Source: Vreelandella alkaliphila
GTDB taxonomy: Bacteria; Pseudomonadota; Gammaproteobacteria; Pseudomonadales; Halomonadaceae
Assembly (NCBI RefSeq): GCF_016107625.1
Contig: NZ_JABASV010000005.1
Coordinates: forward strand, 62,001 to 126,000
DNA: 64,000 bases
Direction of reading: 5' to 3'
Every line of letters begins with the position of its first letter. Position 1 is the first letter of the stretch. Positions 1 through 9,060 of the stretch are shown one piece after another. The notes beneath the pieces were generated by a model that searched no databases, was not told the origin of the DNA, and saw only the letters and a program-made list of their open reading frames with translations. Both the position numbers and the translations under genes were made by a program.

Positions 1-1766
1 GCGGCCGCCAATAGCCAGCGTTGAGCGGGCGAGCCCGGTAAGATCAGCGTGCGCATGATTGCAACGTTCGCTGGTTGTGTATCGGCGGCTGACGGAGCGG
101 TTCTGGGTGTGTTTCCAGCAGTAGTTGTCAGTGAGCGAAAGGTCAGGGCGGCTAGTGCCTGCGAAATAGTGTCTAACTCCGCTTGATGAGAGACCCATAC
201 CGCAGGCGTGGCAGGCAATGGTGTTAGGCGCTGTATCAACTGCTGAGCCAGCAGCCCTTCTTGAGCCTTAGAGACAGCCAATACGGCGTCTTCCAACAGC
301 GCCACCATGGCGTGGTTGGCTTGACTACCCACCGCCATCACCCAACTGCCGTGGAGCGAGTTCTCTTGCTTGAAGACAATATCCTGAAGCGCCAGCCGCT
401 GAGCGGTGAGCGGGCTGGGGACAATCACTGCGCCGGGCACAAAGCAGGCCGCCCAGGCGGTGGTGGCAAGTGCCGCGAAATCATCGCTAACACCGTACTG
501 ACCGCACCAGTGCTGCACGGCGGGGTAAGCCGCTGGTTGTCTATCAAAAGTGGGTGGTGAGGGCGATAGAGACGCGTTATCTAATAGCCAACGGGCATTG
601 CTAGCCGCAAACGGGCTTGCGACTGGCTGATGTTCAGAGGGCGGCGTAGCAAAGCGACGAGCTAGCGCTTGGCGGCGGGCGTGTGCAAACCAAGCCGGGG
701 CTAACTGCACCGTCTCAGCGGGTGGCTGCCAGCGGTTACCATGATCGTTAGGTGCTGTTCCGGACAGGGTTGCGAAGAAGGCTGCTAAGCGCTCACTTAG
801 GGCCGCCGCAAGGGCTTTCACCTGCTCCTGTGTCGCAGTGCCGCTTAGCGTCAAGCTAAAGGCGTCTGTCGCCCCGTTAGGGGCCAGCGTTGCACGGTAG
901 TCGGTAATCAAGCCAGGTAACTGCTCCATTAGTAGGCCTTGATTTAACCGATCAGCAGTGTCGCTAAGGGCGGTAAGTTGATGACGAGCAATGGCCGAGG
1001 GCAGTGGCCACAGTAGCTCAACGGTATTGCCCGTACTGGCTACCTTCGCGCTGAGCTGGCGGCTCCAACGGGGCGCAATGGCAAGCGAAGGAGCGCAGGG
1101 TGTGGGTGGGCTAAACAGCGTTGCCATGCGTTTTACCAGGCGGGTCATCGTTTCCGTGGCCCAAGGGCTAATAATGGCGATGCTAACGCGGCCGTCGTGG
1201 TAGTGGTCGCGGTGAAATGCGGTGAGCGCTTCAAGTAATAGTGCCGTGTCGCTGCCTAGGGTTTGCGCATTGCCGTGACGGCAGTCTGCACCAATATGCT
1301 GTGAATCGCTGAGCGTGGCGATGGCCGACAGCCGTTGCATTGCCGAACTGTGCTGGCGGGCCTGCCACTCGGCGTCGATGGCGGCGACTTCGGCACAAAT
1401 GACGGATGGCGAAAACGCAGGCCTGGCGAGCTGGCTGGCAACAGTGAGCGCCGCTGCTTCTAGGGTCTCTGCTGGTATCGAGAAATGTACATCGGTGACG
1501 TAGTCATCGGTATGGGCGTTCAGGCTGCCTTGGTGTTGGGAAAACCAAGTAAGCAGGCTGATGTTAGAAAACGCTTCCAACGGCGCGGTAGTGAGCACGT
1601 GCTCGAGCAGATGAGCCAGCCCTGGCAGGGTGCGCGGCTCATCCAAATAGCCCGCCGCAATGGCGATACTAACGTGAGCGCGGGTTAAGTGGGGCGCCTG
1701 GGCCAGCACTCCCTGCGCCCCGTTATGCAGGGAGATACAGGTTTGTTGGAAACTTAGGCTAGCCAT
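1..1766 (-). CDS. pqqF: PqqF-like M16 zinc peptidase, 3' part missing
   Basis: The frame reads open from an ATG at 1766 to the left edge, giving 588 codons with no stop, so the C-terminal part lies outside the window. Near the N terminus is HLLEH, the inverted zinc motif HxxEH of M16 (pitrilysin/insulinase) peptidases, in the context AHLLEHVL. The start overlaps the stop of the upstream histidine kinase gene by 8 bp, so the two are translationally coupled. In gammaproteobacteria PqqF is the protease thought to trim the PqqA peptide during PQQ synthesis. The assignment to PqqF rather than another M16 protease rests on the pqqABCDE and quinoprotein genes nearby. The low-complexity, alanine-rich middle is typical of this fast-evolving family. 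Confidence 0.85.
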   Translation of the reverse strand, partial: MASLSFQQTCISLHNGAQGVLAQAPHLTRAHVSIAIAAGYLDEPRTLPGLAHLLEHVLTTAPLEAFSNISLLTWFSQHQGSLNAHTDDYVTDVHFSIPAETLEAAALTVASQLARPAFSPSVICAEVAAIDAEWQARQHSSAMQRLSAIATLSDSQHIGADCRHGNAQTLGSDTALLLEALTAFHRDHYHDGRVSIAIISPWATETMTRLVKRMATLFSPPTPCAPSLAIAPRWSRQLSAKVASTGNTVELLWPLPSAIARHQLTALSDTADRLNQGLLMEQLPGLITDYRATLAPNGATDAFSLTLSGTATQEQVKALAAALSERLAAFFATLSGTAPNDHGNRWQPPAETVQLAPAWFAHARRQALARRFATPPSEHQPVASPFAASNARWLLDNASLSPSPPTFDRQPAAYPAVQHWCGQYGVSDDFAALATTAWAACFVPGAVIVPSPLTAQRLALQDIVFKQENSLHGSWVMAVGSQANHAMVALLEDAVLAVSKAQEGLLAQQLIQRLTPLPATPAVWVSHQAELDTISQALAALTFRSLTTTAGNTPRTAPSAADTQPANVAIMRTLILPGSPAQRWLLAA

Positions 1767-3456
1767 TGAGCAGGCTACGCAGCAACGCGCGCAGTTTGCC
1801 GGGGCGAACGGGTTTGTTTAACTGCGGCACGCTGGCATGACGCAGGCGGCGCTGCCAGTGGTCAGAGCGGTCGGCGCTGAGAATAGCGGCTGGCAGATGC
1901 GGGTCGTGCCAGTGCTGGCGAAGTTGGCGAATAGCCTCCAGGCCAGTCATATTGTCATCTAAGTGCAGGTCGACCAGTAGCATATCCGGTGCTTCCTGGC
2001 AGGCTTTAGCGGTATCGATATCCAGGGCAGTATCGCAACTGATCTGCCATTCAGTTAACAGCAGCGCCATGCCTTGCAAAATTGTTGGCTCATTATCCAG
2101 GATCAGCACGCGAAGACCTTCAAACTCATCGTCAGCGGAGGGCGGCGCGCTGGGAGCGGGGGCTTGGCTAAAGGAAATACCGCTGGCACGCGGCACCGTA
2201 ACAGCAAAACAGGAGCCTTGGCCGGGTGCAGAGCGCACAGTGAGCGGATGCTCAAGGCGCTGGCTAATCCGTTCCACAATGGCAAGCCCCAGGCCAACGC
2301 CCTGGCGGTCCCGCGCACGGGTAGCGTTAAGTTGGTGAAACTCGCGAAAAATAAGTTGGTAGTCACTTTCGGGAATACCAATACCGCTATCGACAACCTG
2401 CACGGCTAGGCTGTCGTCGCCATGACGGCGGACACCCAGGCAGATACCGCCACGCTGGGTATAGCGGCAGGCGTTAGCAAGAAAGTTGCGCACAATGCGG
2501 CTGAGTAGATAAGGGTCGCTGGTCACCGCTTGATGAGAAGGCACGTAGCGCAGCGTTAGTCCTTTACGTTGCGCCACCGGGGAAAATTCATCAACCAGAT
2601 TGCTGAGGATATCGTCGAGTTTAAAGTGGCGTAGTTGTGGCTGTACCTGGCCGTGATCCAGCCGTGAAATATCCAACAGATCGGAAAGAATCGCTTCAGC
2701 GCCTTCCAATGAGTTTTGCACACTCTCAATCAAAGCCAGGTTCTCGCTGTCGGTCAGTCGCTCCTGTAGCGAGGCCACCAATAAGCGTGCAGCGTTCATG
2801 GGTTGTAGCAGGTCATGGCTAGCGGCGGCTAGGTAGCGGTCTTTACTTTGGTTAGCAAGCTCTGCGGCATCGCGAGCGCTTCTAAGCTCCTCGTTGAGCC
2901 GTTCAAGCGCTTGGGTACGGTCAGCTACCCGTGCTTCCAAGTGGGTGTTGAGGGTTTCTAAATGCTGGCGTGCGCGCTCACGCTCGGTAATATCTGCCAC
3001 AAAGCCTTCGATCAGGTCTTCGTCCCCGGCAAGCTCAGCGGGCTTACGTATTAGGGTAATTGCCACGGGTACCTGATGTCCGGATGCGCCTTGCAGCCAG
3101 GTGGTTTGGCCGGTTACGTGACCTTGTGTGAGCAGCAGGTCGCGGAGCTGTTGCCCTGTAGATGTGTTAACAAACAGCGCGTCAAAACGCGCGCAGCGCT
3201 CGAGTGTGCGCGCCACGCTACTATCATCGAGCATAGCGGCAAGCGCCGGGTTAGCGGCGCGCAGTTTGCCGGATAGCGATGCCTGAAAAATACCGTGTAG
3301 CGCGTTTTCGAACAGCCATTTATAGCGGTTGCGCTCCACCTCAAGCTCTTCTAAACGGACGGAAAGCTCGCGATAGTAGCTTTTACGCGCCGACTGCTGG
3401 CCAAGCCCGAGCAGGTCGCTGACTGAAAAGCCCGAGGGATCGTTGGCTTTTTTCAT
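1759..3456 (-). CDS. Hybrid sensor histidine kinase (PAS, HisKA, HATPase, receiver)
   Basis: The 565-residue protein has no membrane segment or signal peptide and should be cytoplasmic. An N-terminal coiled stretch (about 20-50) is followed by a PAS domain (about 45-160), a second coil, HisKA with phospho-acceptor His214 in AASHDLLQP, and an ATPase domain with NFLANA (N box), VDSGIGI and GVGLGLAIV (G boxes). A C-terminal receiver (about 447-562) carries Asp496 and the conserved lysine in NKPVRP. It overlaps ercA by 4 bp (ATGA). The layout matches the orphan soluble kinases found beside ercA in Pseudomonas ethanol-oxidation loci (ErcS'-type) and the NahK group. The role in controlling quinoprotein genes is inferred from position; no partner response regulator gene is present in the window. 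Confidence 0.88.
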   Translation of the reverse strand: MKKANDPSGFSVSDLLGLGQQSARKSYYRELSVRLEELEVERNRYKWLFENALHGIFQASLSGKLRAANPALAAMLDDSSVARTLERCARFDALFVNTSTGQQLRDLLLTQGHVTGQTTWLQGASGHQVPVAITLIRKPAELAGDEDLIEGFVADITERERARQHLETLNTHLEARVADRTQALERLNEELRSARDAAELANQSKDRYLAAASHDLLQPMNAARLLVASLQERLTDSENLALIESVQNSLEGAEAILSDLLDISRLDHGQVQPQLRHFKLDDILSNLVDEFSPVAQRKGLTLRYVPSHQAVTSDPYLLSRIVRNFLANACRYTQRGGICLGVRRHGDDSLAVQVVDSGIGIPESDYQLIFREFHQLNATRARDRQGVGLGLAIVERISQRLEHPLTVRSAPGQGSCFAVTVPRASGISFSQAPAPSAPPSADDEFEGLRVLILDNEPTILQGMALLLTEWQISCDTALDIDTAKACQEAPDMLLVDLHLDDNMTGLEAIRQLRQHWHDPHLPAAILSADRSDHWQRRLRHASVPQLNKPVRPGKLRALLRSLLNG

Positions 3457-4616
3457 AGCGCCTCTTCGTAAACCACCGCCACGTCTCTTGAGCTGGAACG
3501 GCGTGGGTTAGTCAGAATGCAGGGATCACCTAATGCATGGTTAGTGAGAAATGGCACATCGCTACGCGAGACGCCCATCACGCCAAGGGTTCCGCCTAGG
3601 CCAACGGCATGTTTTAAGTCGACTAAGTACTGAAACAGCGCTTTTTTGATCTGCTGCTGTGACAACCCCCGACAGTCGATACCCACGGCGTCGGCAACCC
3701 GCTTAAAGCGGTCAGGGGCGGCTTCGTAGTTATAAGCCACCACGTGCTCTAGCAGCATGGCGTTGCATAAGCCGTGGGGTAAATCCAGGAAGCCGCCTAA
3801 ACTATGCGACATTGCGTGTACCGCGCCCAAAATGGCGTTTGAAAACGCCAGTCCCGCTTGCATACTGCCCAGCATTACCTGGGCACGCAGCTCGCCGTCG
3901 GCTGGGTTCGCCACCAGTGCCTCAAGATGGCTACTGATTAAGCGCATGGCTTCTAAGGCATGGGCATCAGTAAGCGGGCCGCTCCCCGTTGAAACAAACG
4001 CTTCGATGGCATGTACCAGCGCATCGACCCCGGTACACGCGGTGAGATAGGGCGACATGGTCATAGTGACTTCTGGGTCGATCAGCGATACGTCAGGAAC
4101 CACCGCCTTGCTGATAATCGAAAATTTCATGCGTCGCTGCTGGTCGGAAATAATCGCAAACTGGGAAATGTCCGCCGATGTGCCCGCTGTTGAGGGAATG
4201 AAAATTAGCGGCGGAATGGGCACGCGAATCGTATCCACACCTTCGAAATCAAGAATATGTCCGCCGTGGGCGGTGACGATGCCGATCCCTTTGGCACAGT
4301 CCATGGGGCTGCCGCCGCCCACTGCCACAATTGCCTTGCAGCCGGTTTCACGGTAGAGCTCGGCACCGGCCATAATTTCATCGACCCGTGGGTTGGGTGA
4401 TACGGCGGTAAAGCGCTCAACGGCAATATTGGCTTCCAGCAGCTTGGCTTCAATATCGGCGACCCAACCCGCCAGCAGCACGCCAGGGTCGGAGACCAGG
4501 AGCACTTTTTCTGCCCCGAACGTCGTGACGTAGTTGCCTGCCGCGTGGCGTGCTCCGTCGCCAAAAATAATTTCAGGAGCGACAAACTTGCGAAGTTGTG
4601 TGAGCGGCGAAGTCAT
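3453..4616 (-). CDS. ercA: Iron-containing alcohol dehydrogenase ErcA
   Basis: This 387-residue protein belongs to the group III (iron-dependent) alcohol dehydrogenases. The glycine-rich VAVGGGSPMDCAKG segment for nucleotide binding and the metal-binding region DALVHAIEA...AMSHSLGGFLDLPHG are both visible. ErcA proteins lie next to PQQ ethanol dehydrogenase genes in Pseudomonas and are required there for regulation of ethanol oxidation rather than for bulk flux, so a sensing role is possible here too. The gene is followed by the histidine kinase with a 4-bp overlap. The ribosome site before the ATG at 4616 is weak. Confidence 0.9.
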   Translation of the reverse strand: MTSPLTQLRKFVAPEIIFGDGARHAAGNYVTTFGAEKVLLVSDPGVLLAGWVADIEAKLLEANIAVERFTAVSPNPRVDEIMAGAELYRETGCKAIVAVGGGSPMDCAKGIGIVTAHGGHILDFEGVDTIRVPIPPLIFIPSTAGTSADISQFAIISDQQRRMKFSIISKAVVPDVSLIDPEVTMTMSPYLTACTGVDALVHAIEAFVSTGSGPLTDAHALEAMRLISSHLEALVANPADGELRAQVMLGSMQAGLAFSNAILGAVHAMSHSLGGFLDLPHGLCNAMLLEHVVAYNYEAAPDRFKRVADAVGIDCRGLSQQQIKKALFQYLVDLKHAVGLGGTLGVMGVSRSDVPFLTNHALGDPCILTNPRRSSSRDVAVVYEEAL

Positions 4617-4674
4617 GGGCGGTCTCGTTTATCGTTGTTAACCATTATCTTAAGCACCTTAAGGGATTGTTGCG

Positions 4675-6495
4675 CTACGACCTTGGTGCTGTCGTTAGGT
4701 GGCTAGATTGATAAAAGGCTAGCTCGCGGGCCAGCATGGTTTGGCGAGCTTTGGGGTGGCGAATGCCATGGTATTCGTTATCAAACAGCAGTGTTTGTGC
4801 CTCGCCACCGTGGAGTTCGATATGCCGCGCCATGGCATGAGTTTGTTCTGGCACGACTACGGCGTCTTTGCCACCCTGGATAAACAGTGCCCGTAATGGG
4901 CGCTGGCAACGGGTGACGTGGTAGGTAGGGCTGCGCTGGTCGAGCTGGGGTTCGTCTCCGATTAGCCAGCCCAGGTAACCGGATTCAAAGCGGTGTGTTT
5001 TTGCCGCTAATGTTAATGCATTGGTTACCCCGTATAGGCTAGTGGCCGCAGCAAATAGCGGAGTGGCCGCCAAGGCATTAAGGGCGGTAAACCCGCCAGC
5101 GCTTTGGCCACGAATAAAGCAGCGCGCTGTATCGATCGCAAAGCGTGTGCAGGCGGCATTGACCAAGGCGATGACATCCTCAGTATCGCTGATCCCCCAC
5201 TGGCCGGCTAAACATTCTCGATAGCGGCGGCCAAAATTGCCGCTGCCACGAGGGTTGATATCTAAAACGTGAAAGCCCTGTTGCTGCCAGTAGGCTACTA
5301 GCGGGTCATAAATAGGGTAGGCGGCGGCGGTGGGCCCGCCATGAACGCGCACAATCAGCGGCGCAGCGCGGTTGGCTAAGGCTGAGTAGAAAAAGCCGTG
5401 AACCGTTTCGCCTTCGTTGCCAACAGGGGTTTCCAGCCATTGTGCGGTGGCGGAATTTTCAGTCACTAGGTTTTGCGTTACGTTACCCTCGACCTTACCT
5501 ACTAGACGGTTACGCGAACCATTTTTGTTGAAGCGTATAAGCTGGGCGCCGCTGGTAGCGCTTTGCACAATGGCGTAGTCACCGTGCCTTGCTAGCGTGA
5601 TGCTTGCCACGCGGCCGGGGTCTGGTAGCAGTGCTTCCACCTGCTCGCCGCAACGGCGATAAAGCTGAGCTGCCCCCTGGTGCAGTTGGCAGTATACCTG
5701 CCGATTGTCTCGCCATACGTGTTGGCGCTCACCCAACTGCCACGGTGTGGTGATGTGGTCAACCGGGGCACTGCTCAGGCACACAGGGGTAGCCAGGTTT
5801 ACCTGCCAGGGTTGCCACCAGCCAGCGTGATCGCTCATGCAAATTAGCGCGTTGCGAGGGCCAAACTGTGGCTGGCTAATCGCTGCACCGAAATCCCAGT
5901 GCTCAAATATTTCAAGCTGACCTGTGCTGGTCACCCGCGCGAGATGTAGCTGGCTGTGTTGCCAAGGCATGTGTGGCAACGACCAACTGACCCAGGCGAG
6001 GTAGTTGCCGTCATCGCTTAATACCGCTGCGCCGTAGAAGTCAGCGCCTTCAACCAGCACTTGCCTGTTCTTGTAAGTTCTGCTGGTGTCAGTAATGGCG
6101 ACCAGCCGTTGACCTTGATAATCCTCTTCTACCGCAATCACCCGCTGGCGCTTAGGGTCGGCGCACAGCCCACCGTAGGCTGTTTGTGGGCGCTGTTGCC
6201 AGCAGTAGCTTGCACCGTGGTGGTCGAGCTGCATGATGGCTTGATCGTACTGGCGCACCCATACGACGCCCCCTAGCAGGGGCGTGTAGCTGCCGCCGCC
6301 GTACTGATTCACGCGGCTACCCACCGCCTCTTCTATTACACAGCGCGGCGGCTCGTTGCTGTCGGCGCGCCACTGCCAAAGTTGCATGCCGCCCGTTTGC
6401 GGGCAACGAGCCAGCCAGTAAACAGCTTGGGCGTCGCTGTGTAACTCGGCCAAGGTGTCAGTGGGCTCGGCGGCATCTGCCAGGGTAAGCAGCAT
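4675..6495 (-). CDS. S9 prolyl-oligopeptidase family peptidase of the PQQ locus
   Basis: The start is placed at 6495 (MLLTLADAAEP) because AAGGAG lies 8 bases before it and this avoids overlap with the upstream stop; an ATG 30 bases earlier lacks such a site. The 606-residue protein has a beta-propeller-like N-terminal part (about 1-350) and an alpha/beta hydrolase part. The serine nucleophile is in GQSAG, the aspartate in GGKDAVVVPE and the histidine in NEYHG, so the triad looks intact. No signal peptide is seen, so it is probably cytoplasmic. Dipeptidyl/acylaminoacyl-type S9 peptidases occur in some Pseudomonas pqq clusters. A part in PqqA turnover or trimming is plausible but inferred only from position. 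Confidence 0.85.
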   Translation of the reverse strand: MLLTLADAAEPTDTLAELHSDAQAVYWLARCPQTGGMQLWQWRADSNEPPRCVIEEAVGSRVNQYGGGSYTPLLGGVVWVRQYDQAIMQLDHHGASYCWQQRPQTAYGGLCADPKRQRVIAVEEDYQGQRLVAITDTSRTYKNRQVLVEGADFYGAAVLSDDGNYLAWVSWSLPHMPWQHSQLHLARVTSTGQLEIFEHWDFGAAISQPQFGPRNALICMSDHAGWWQPWQVNLATPVCLSSAPVDHITTPWQLGERQHVWRDNRQVYCQLHQGAAQLYRRCGEQVEALLPDPGRVASITLARHGDYAIVQSATSGAQLIRFNKNGSRNRLVGKVEGNVTQNLVTENSATAQWLETPVGNEGETVHGFFYSALANRAAPLIVRVHGGPTAAAYPIYDPLVAYWQQQGFHVLDINPRGSGNFGRRYRECLAGQWGISDTEDVIALVNAACTRFAIDTARCFIRGQSAGGFTALNALAATPLFAAATSLYGVTNALTLAAKTHRFESGYLGWLIGDEPQLDQRSPTYHVTRCQRPLRALFIQGGKDAVVVPEQTHAMARHIELHGGEAQTLLFDNEYHGIRHPKARQTMLARELAFYQSSHLTTAPRS

Positions 6496-6506
6496 AGGCG
6501 TGCTCC

Positions 6507-7451
6507 TTAGTGTGGGGCGCCCCACAGCAACCGTGCTTCGTAGTGTGGGTAAAGCTGCATTACGCTGCGGGTGAACTCATATTCGCTGAGTGCCATGGTG
6601 CTAAACATGCTGGGAATCTCAACGGCCAAGGCATGATTGGCACCTAGCCCTTCGCTAGCCACATCACTGAGACGTTGGTCCAGCCATTCCAGGTAATGCG
6701 TGGTTTGGCCAATGATCGTTTCGGGCGGCGCACTGGGGCCATGACCCGGTACTGCGATACTGGCGTTGAGCGCGCGCAGATCATTCAGTTCTTCCAGCCA
6801 CTGTTGCAGGCTTGGGCTGTGAGCAGTGGCAGCAGCACGTTGGTAGAAGCCTATGTCGCCTAAAAACAGCACGTCGGTGGCATGGTCCATAATCACCAGG
6901 TCACCACCGCTATGGCCGCTCATGGCGAAAAGCGTGAGCGGGTAGTTGCCAAGGGTTATCTCGCCTGCCTCGATCACCTTGGGTAGGGCAATAGACGAGT
7001 GCTCCAAACTGTGCCCGGTCAGCCGCGCTACGTTATCGATCAGTGCGTCCCGGTCGCGAGCCATCAACGCACGAGTGCTGGCTAGGGTGAGGTGCTGTGC
7101 CTCGTCGAAGGCGGCATTACCAAAAAAGTGGTCAGGGTGGTGATGGGTATTCAACACCCAGCGAACGGGTTGAGCGGTGTGCTGAGCAATGAGTGTTTTG
7201 AGTGCTTCGCCAAAGTGTGGGCTGCTGCCGCTGTCGATAAGGATGACACCACTGGGCGTAGCAATAAACGCTTGGTTGCCTATATGGCCGCAGTTGCTGG
7301 TGGAGAGCTCCTCTTTTACACCTTCCACCATCCAGGTGTTTTCCGCGATCGGTTGGGCGGTTAGCGGACGTTCGCAGAACATCACCGGTTCGCTGGCTGC
7401 CAGCGGCGTGATCAGCAGTGTACTGAAGGTGGCCAGAAAACCGGCTTTCAT
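6507..7451 (-). CDS. Quinoprotein relay zinc metallohydrolase (MBL fold)
   Basis: A signal peptide (MKAGFLATFSTLLITPLAAS) is followed by a metallo-beta-lactamase fold. The zinc motif HxHxDH is present as HHHPDH, with later ligands in MSGHSGGD and the C-terminal PGHGP. At 314 residues it fits the family NCBI names quinoprotein relay system zinc metallohydrolase. It overlaps the SoxYZ-like gene by 4 bp (ATGA). SoxH of sulfur-oxidation operons is a related fold, which fits the SoxYZ-like neighbour. The substrate is not known, and periplasmic location is predicted from the signal peptide. Confidence 0.87.
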   Translation of the reverse strand: MKAGFLATFSTLLITPLAASEPVMFCERPLTAQPIAENTWMVEGVKEELSTSNCGHIGNQAFIATPSGVILIDSGSSPHFGEALKTLIAQHTAQPVRWVLNTHHHPDHFFGNAAFDEAQHLTLASTRALMARDRDALIDNVARLTGHSLEHSSIALPKVIEAGEITLGNYPLTLFAMSGHSGGDLVIMDHATDVLFLGDIGFYQRAAATAHSPSLQQWLEELNDLRALNASIAVPGHGPSAPPETIIGQTTHYLEWLDQRLSDVASEGLGANHALAVEIPSMFSTMALSEYEFTRSVMQLYPHYEARLLWGAPH

Positions 7452-8287
7452 GGCTGCAGACCAATAGAAAAGCGGTTGCCGTTGTTATCCCGCGCGCCAA
7501 TCACATAACCGCCTGGAGAGGGGCGCATATGCAGCCCTAAGGTGGGGTTGGCGCTCACCGATGCATCGATATCCAGGGCGGCCACTTGCTGGCCCTGCTG
7601 ATCCAACAGTTCAAACGACTGCACATAAAAGGCGGGCTGGCTGGGGATTAAGCCGCTGTCCATGGGGTGAGAAAGGCGCACCCGCAGGCGCTGTTCGTCC
7701 TCATTGGCAAACAGCCGACCCTGGAGCTCGCCGAAGGTGGTTTCCCAGTCGGTGTCAGCGCTGGCAATACCGGGGGTGGTGCAGCCACCGCCTTCCGCTT
7801 CAATGTAGGTGCCACCCACATGCCAGGTATCCCCCTGTTTCACTGCTACACGCACTGCGGAGGCTTGTTCCAAGCGAATATTTAACGATAGCTTGGCTAT
7901 GCCATGGCTCATCGGGGAGTAGTGGAACAGGCGGGGAATCGGGTTGAGATCCACCCAGGCAATAATGTCAGTGATTGGCTCGCCGCTGGCTTCTAAGGCG
8001 CTGGCATCTAGCGAAATGGGTACTTGTCCTGAGTCTTCGGCGAACCCCGGCGCGCTAACGGTGACGCGCTCATCAAACACCACGGGGGCATCGCCCAGAA
8101 AGCGCTCGCGGTACACAGGCCACATAAAGGAGTTAAGCGGATCCTGTTCAGCTGTGCTCGCTGTGGCCAACGCGGTGGTCGGCAGCGCGAGCAGTAGCCA
8201 GAAAAGCACCGCGAGTGCGGGGGTAAGGGGTGCGGCGAACGCCGCGGCGATACGTTGTAACGTGATGATAGGGTTTAGGGTTGCCAT
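7448..8287 (-). CDS. Quinoprotein-associated SoxYZ-like carrier protein
   Basis: The start at 8287 (MATLNPIITLQRI) has GGGAGG just upstream; a longer frame beginning 75 bases earlier overlaps the preceding gene and has no such site. The 279-residue protein begins with a hydrophobic leader (FWLLLALPTTALA) and should be exported. It looks like a fusion of SoxY-like and SoxZ-like domains. The cysteine in EGGGCTTPG, between the two halves, resembles the GGC carrier cysteine of SoxY, to which sulfur intermediates bind covalently in thiosulfate oxidation. Such fusions are known next to PQQ alcohol dehydrogenases. No other sox genes are visible, so the cargo is unknown. Confidence 0.87.
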   Translation of the reverse strand: MATLNPIITLQRIAAAFAAPLTPALAVLFWLLLALPTTALATASTAEQDPLNSFMWPVYRERFLGDAPVVFDERVTVSAPGFAEDSGQVPISLDASALEASGEPITDIIAWVDLNPIPRLFHYSPMSHGIAKLSLNIRLEQASAVRVAVKQGDTWHVGGTYIEAEGGGCTTPGIASADTDWETTFGELQGRLFANEDEQRLRVRLSHPMDSGLIPSQPAFYVQSFELLDQQGQQVAALDIDASVSANPTLGLHMRPSPGGYVIGARDNNGNRFSIGLQP

Positions 8288-8307
8288 GGTGCCTCCCAGC
8301 GTTGGGA

Positions 8308-8799
8308 TTATTGTCCAGTCGTTTCCATACTGACCGTTTCCAACCATGTGCGAATGGCCCACAGCCCTTCTTGGCTAACGTAATCGGACATGCGCGGCAT
8401 TAGCACACGGCCGTTGCGCTCGGCGCCATTGGTGACCAGCTCTTTGAACCACTCATCGCCCCATGCGCCGTTTTCCAACTCGCGCAGGTCGGGAGCGATG
8501 CCGCCGGATTTCGCTTCTAGCCCGTGGCAAGCGGCACAGTTGCTGTTGTAAGCGCGGGCACCAATATCGATGGCGAGCTCTTGCTGGGGATGATCCCGGT
8601 AGGGGTTCTCTTCCCGCCATTCGTCGCCTAAGCGCTCGAGGTCTTTAATATCAACGGCTTGAGGGGTCACGCTGCCGTGAGACCAGGCCAGCGGCGAAGC
8701 CAGCAACGCGGCAAGGGCGATAGCACCCACTTGGCTGCTGAGGCGTAAGGGCAGTTTTGCGGAGGTTGTTTTTGTCAGTACGGTTTTTGTAATAGTCAT
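8308..8799 (-). CDS. pedF: Cytochrome c-550 (PedF/ExaB type)
   Basis: A 163-residue exported protein with a single haem c site, CAACH, and a candidate axial methionine in LMPRMSDY. The signal sequence ends near LASPLAWSHG. GAGGAG precedes the ATG at 8799. This class accepts electrons from PQQ ethanol dehydrogenase in the periplasm and passes them to the terminal oxidase. It is the first gene of the leftward operon and diverges from the dehydrogenase gene, the same arrangement as exaA/exaB in Pseudomonas. Confidence 0.9.
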   Translation of the reverse strand: MTITKTVLTKTTSAKLPLRLSSQVGAIALAALLASPLAWSHGSVTPQAVDIKDLERLGDEWREENPYRDHPQQELAIDIGARAYNSNCAACHGLEAKSGGIAPDLRELENGAWGDEWFKELVTNGAERNGRVLMPRMSDYVSQEGLWAIRTWLETVSMETTGQ

Positions 8800-9060
8800 G
8801 GGAAATGCTCCTCAGAGGATCAATGTATCGTCACTTGAGTGAGCTTAGGCAGGCAGGCCTTCCGAACCTATAGCACCTTAGGCATCGCTAGGCTCCTCCT
8901 TTGGAAGTAGTGCTAAATCAGGATGAGAACGCGACTGGAGGGGTAGATTGGTTTGTTATCCGAGCTTCTAAGCTGGACTTAGTCTTGCTGGCACCACGCA
9001 AGCAGCAGCTTGGCCGCTTTGCAGCCATTGCATTGTGATCATTACTCGGATGGAAAACCC
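8800..9060. promoter_or_regulatory. Divergent control region, pedF / exaA
   Basis: These 261 bases separate the outward-facing cytochrome and alcohol dehydrogenase genes and must hold both promoters. Visible elements are three AGGC units in a row near 8848 and an AGCTT..AAGCT dyad near 8964. At 8989 there is a TGGCAC followed by GC with exactly 10 bases between the GG (8990-8991) and GC (9002-9003), the minimal sigma-54 pattern, but the -12 element is a poor TTGC match. No strong sigma-70 hexamer pair was found. The exact control sites remain uncertain. Confidence 0.5.

Noticed and set aside
261..1688. Several short plus-strand frames across the left end
   Set aside because: They lie opposite the continuous M16 peptidase frame with its HxxEH motif.
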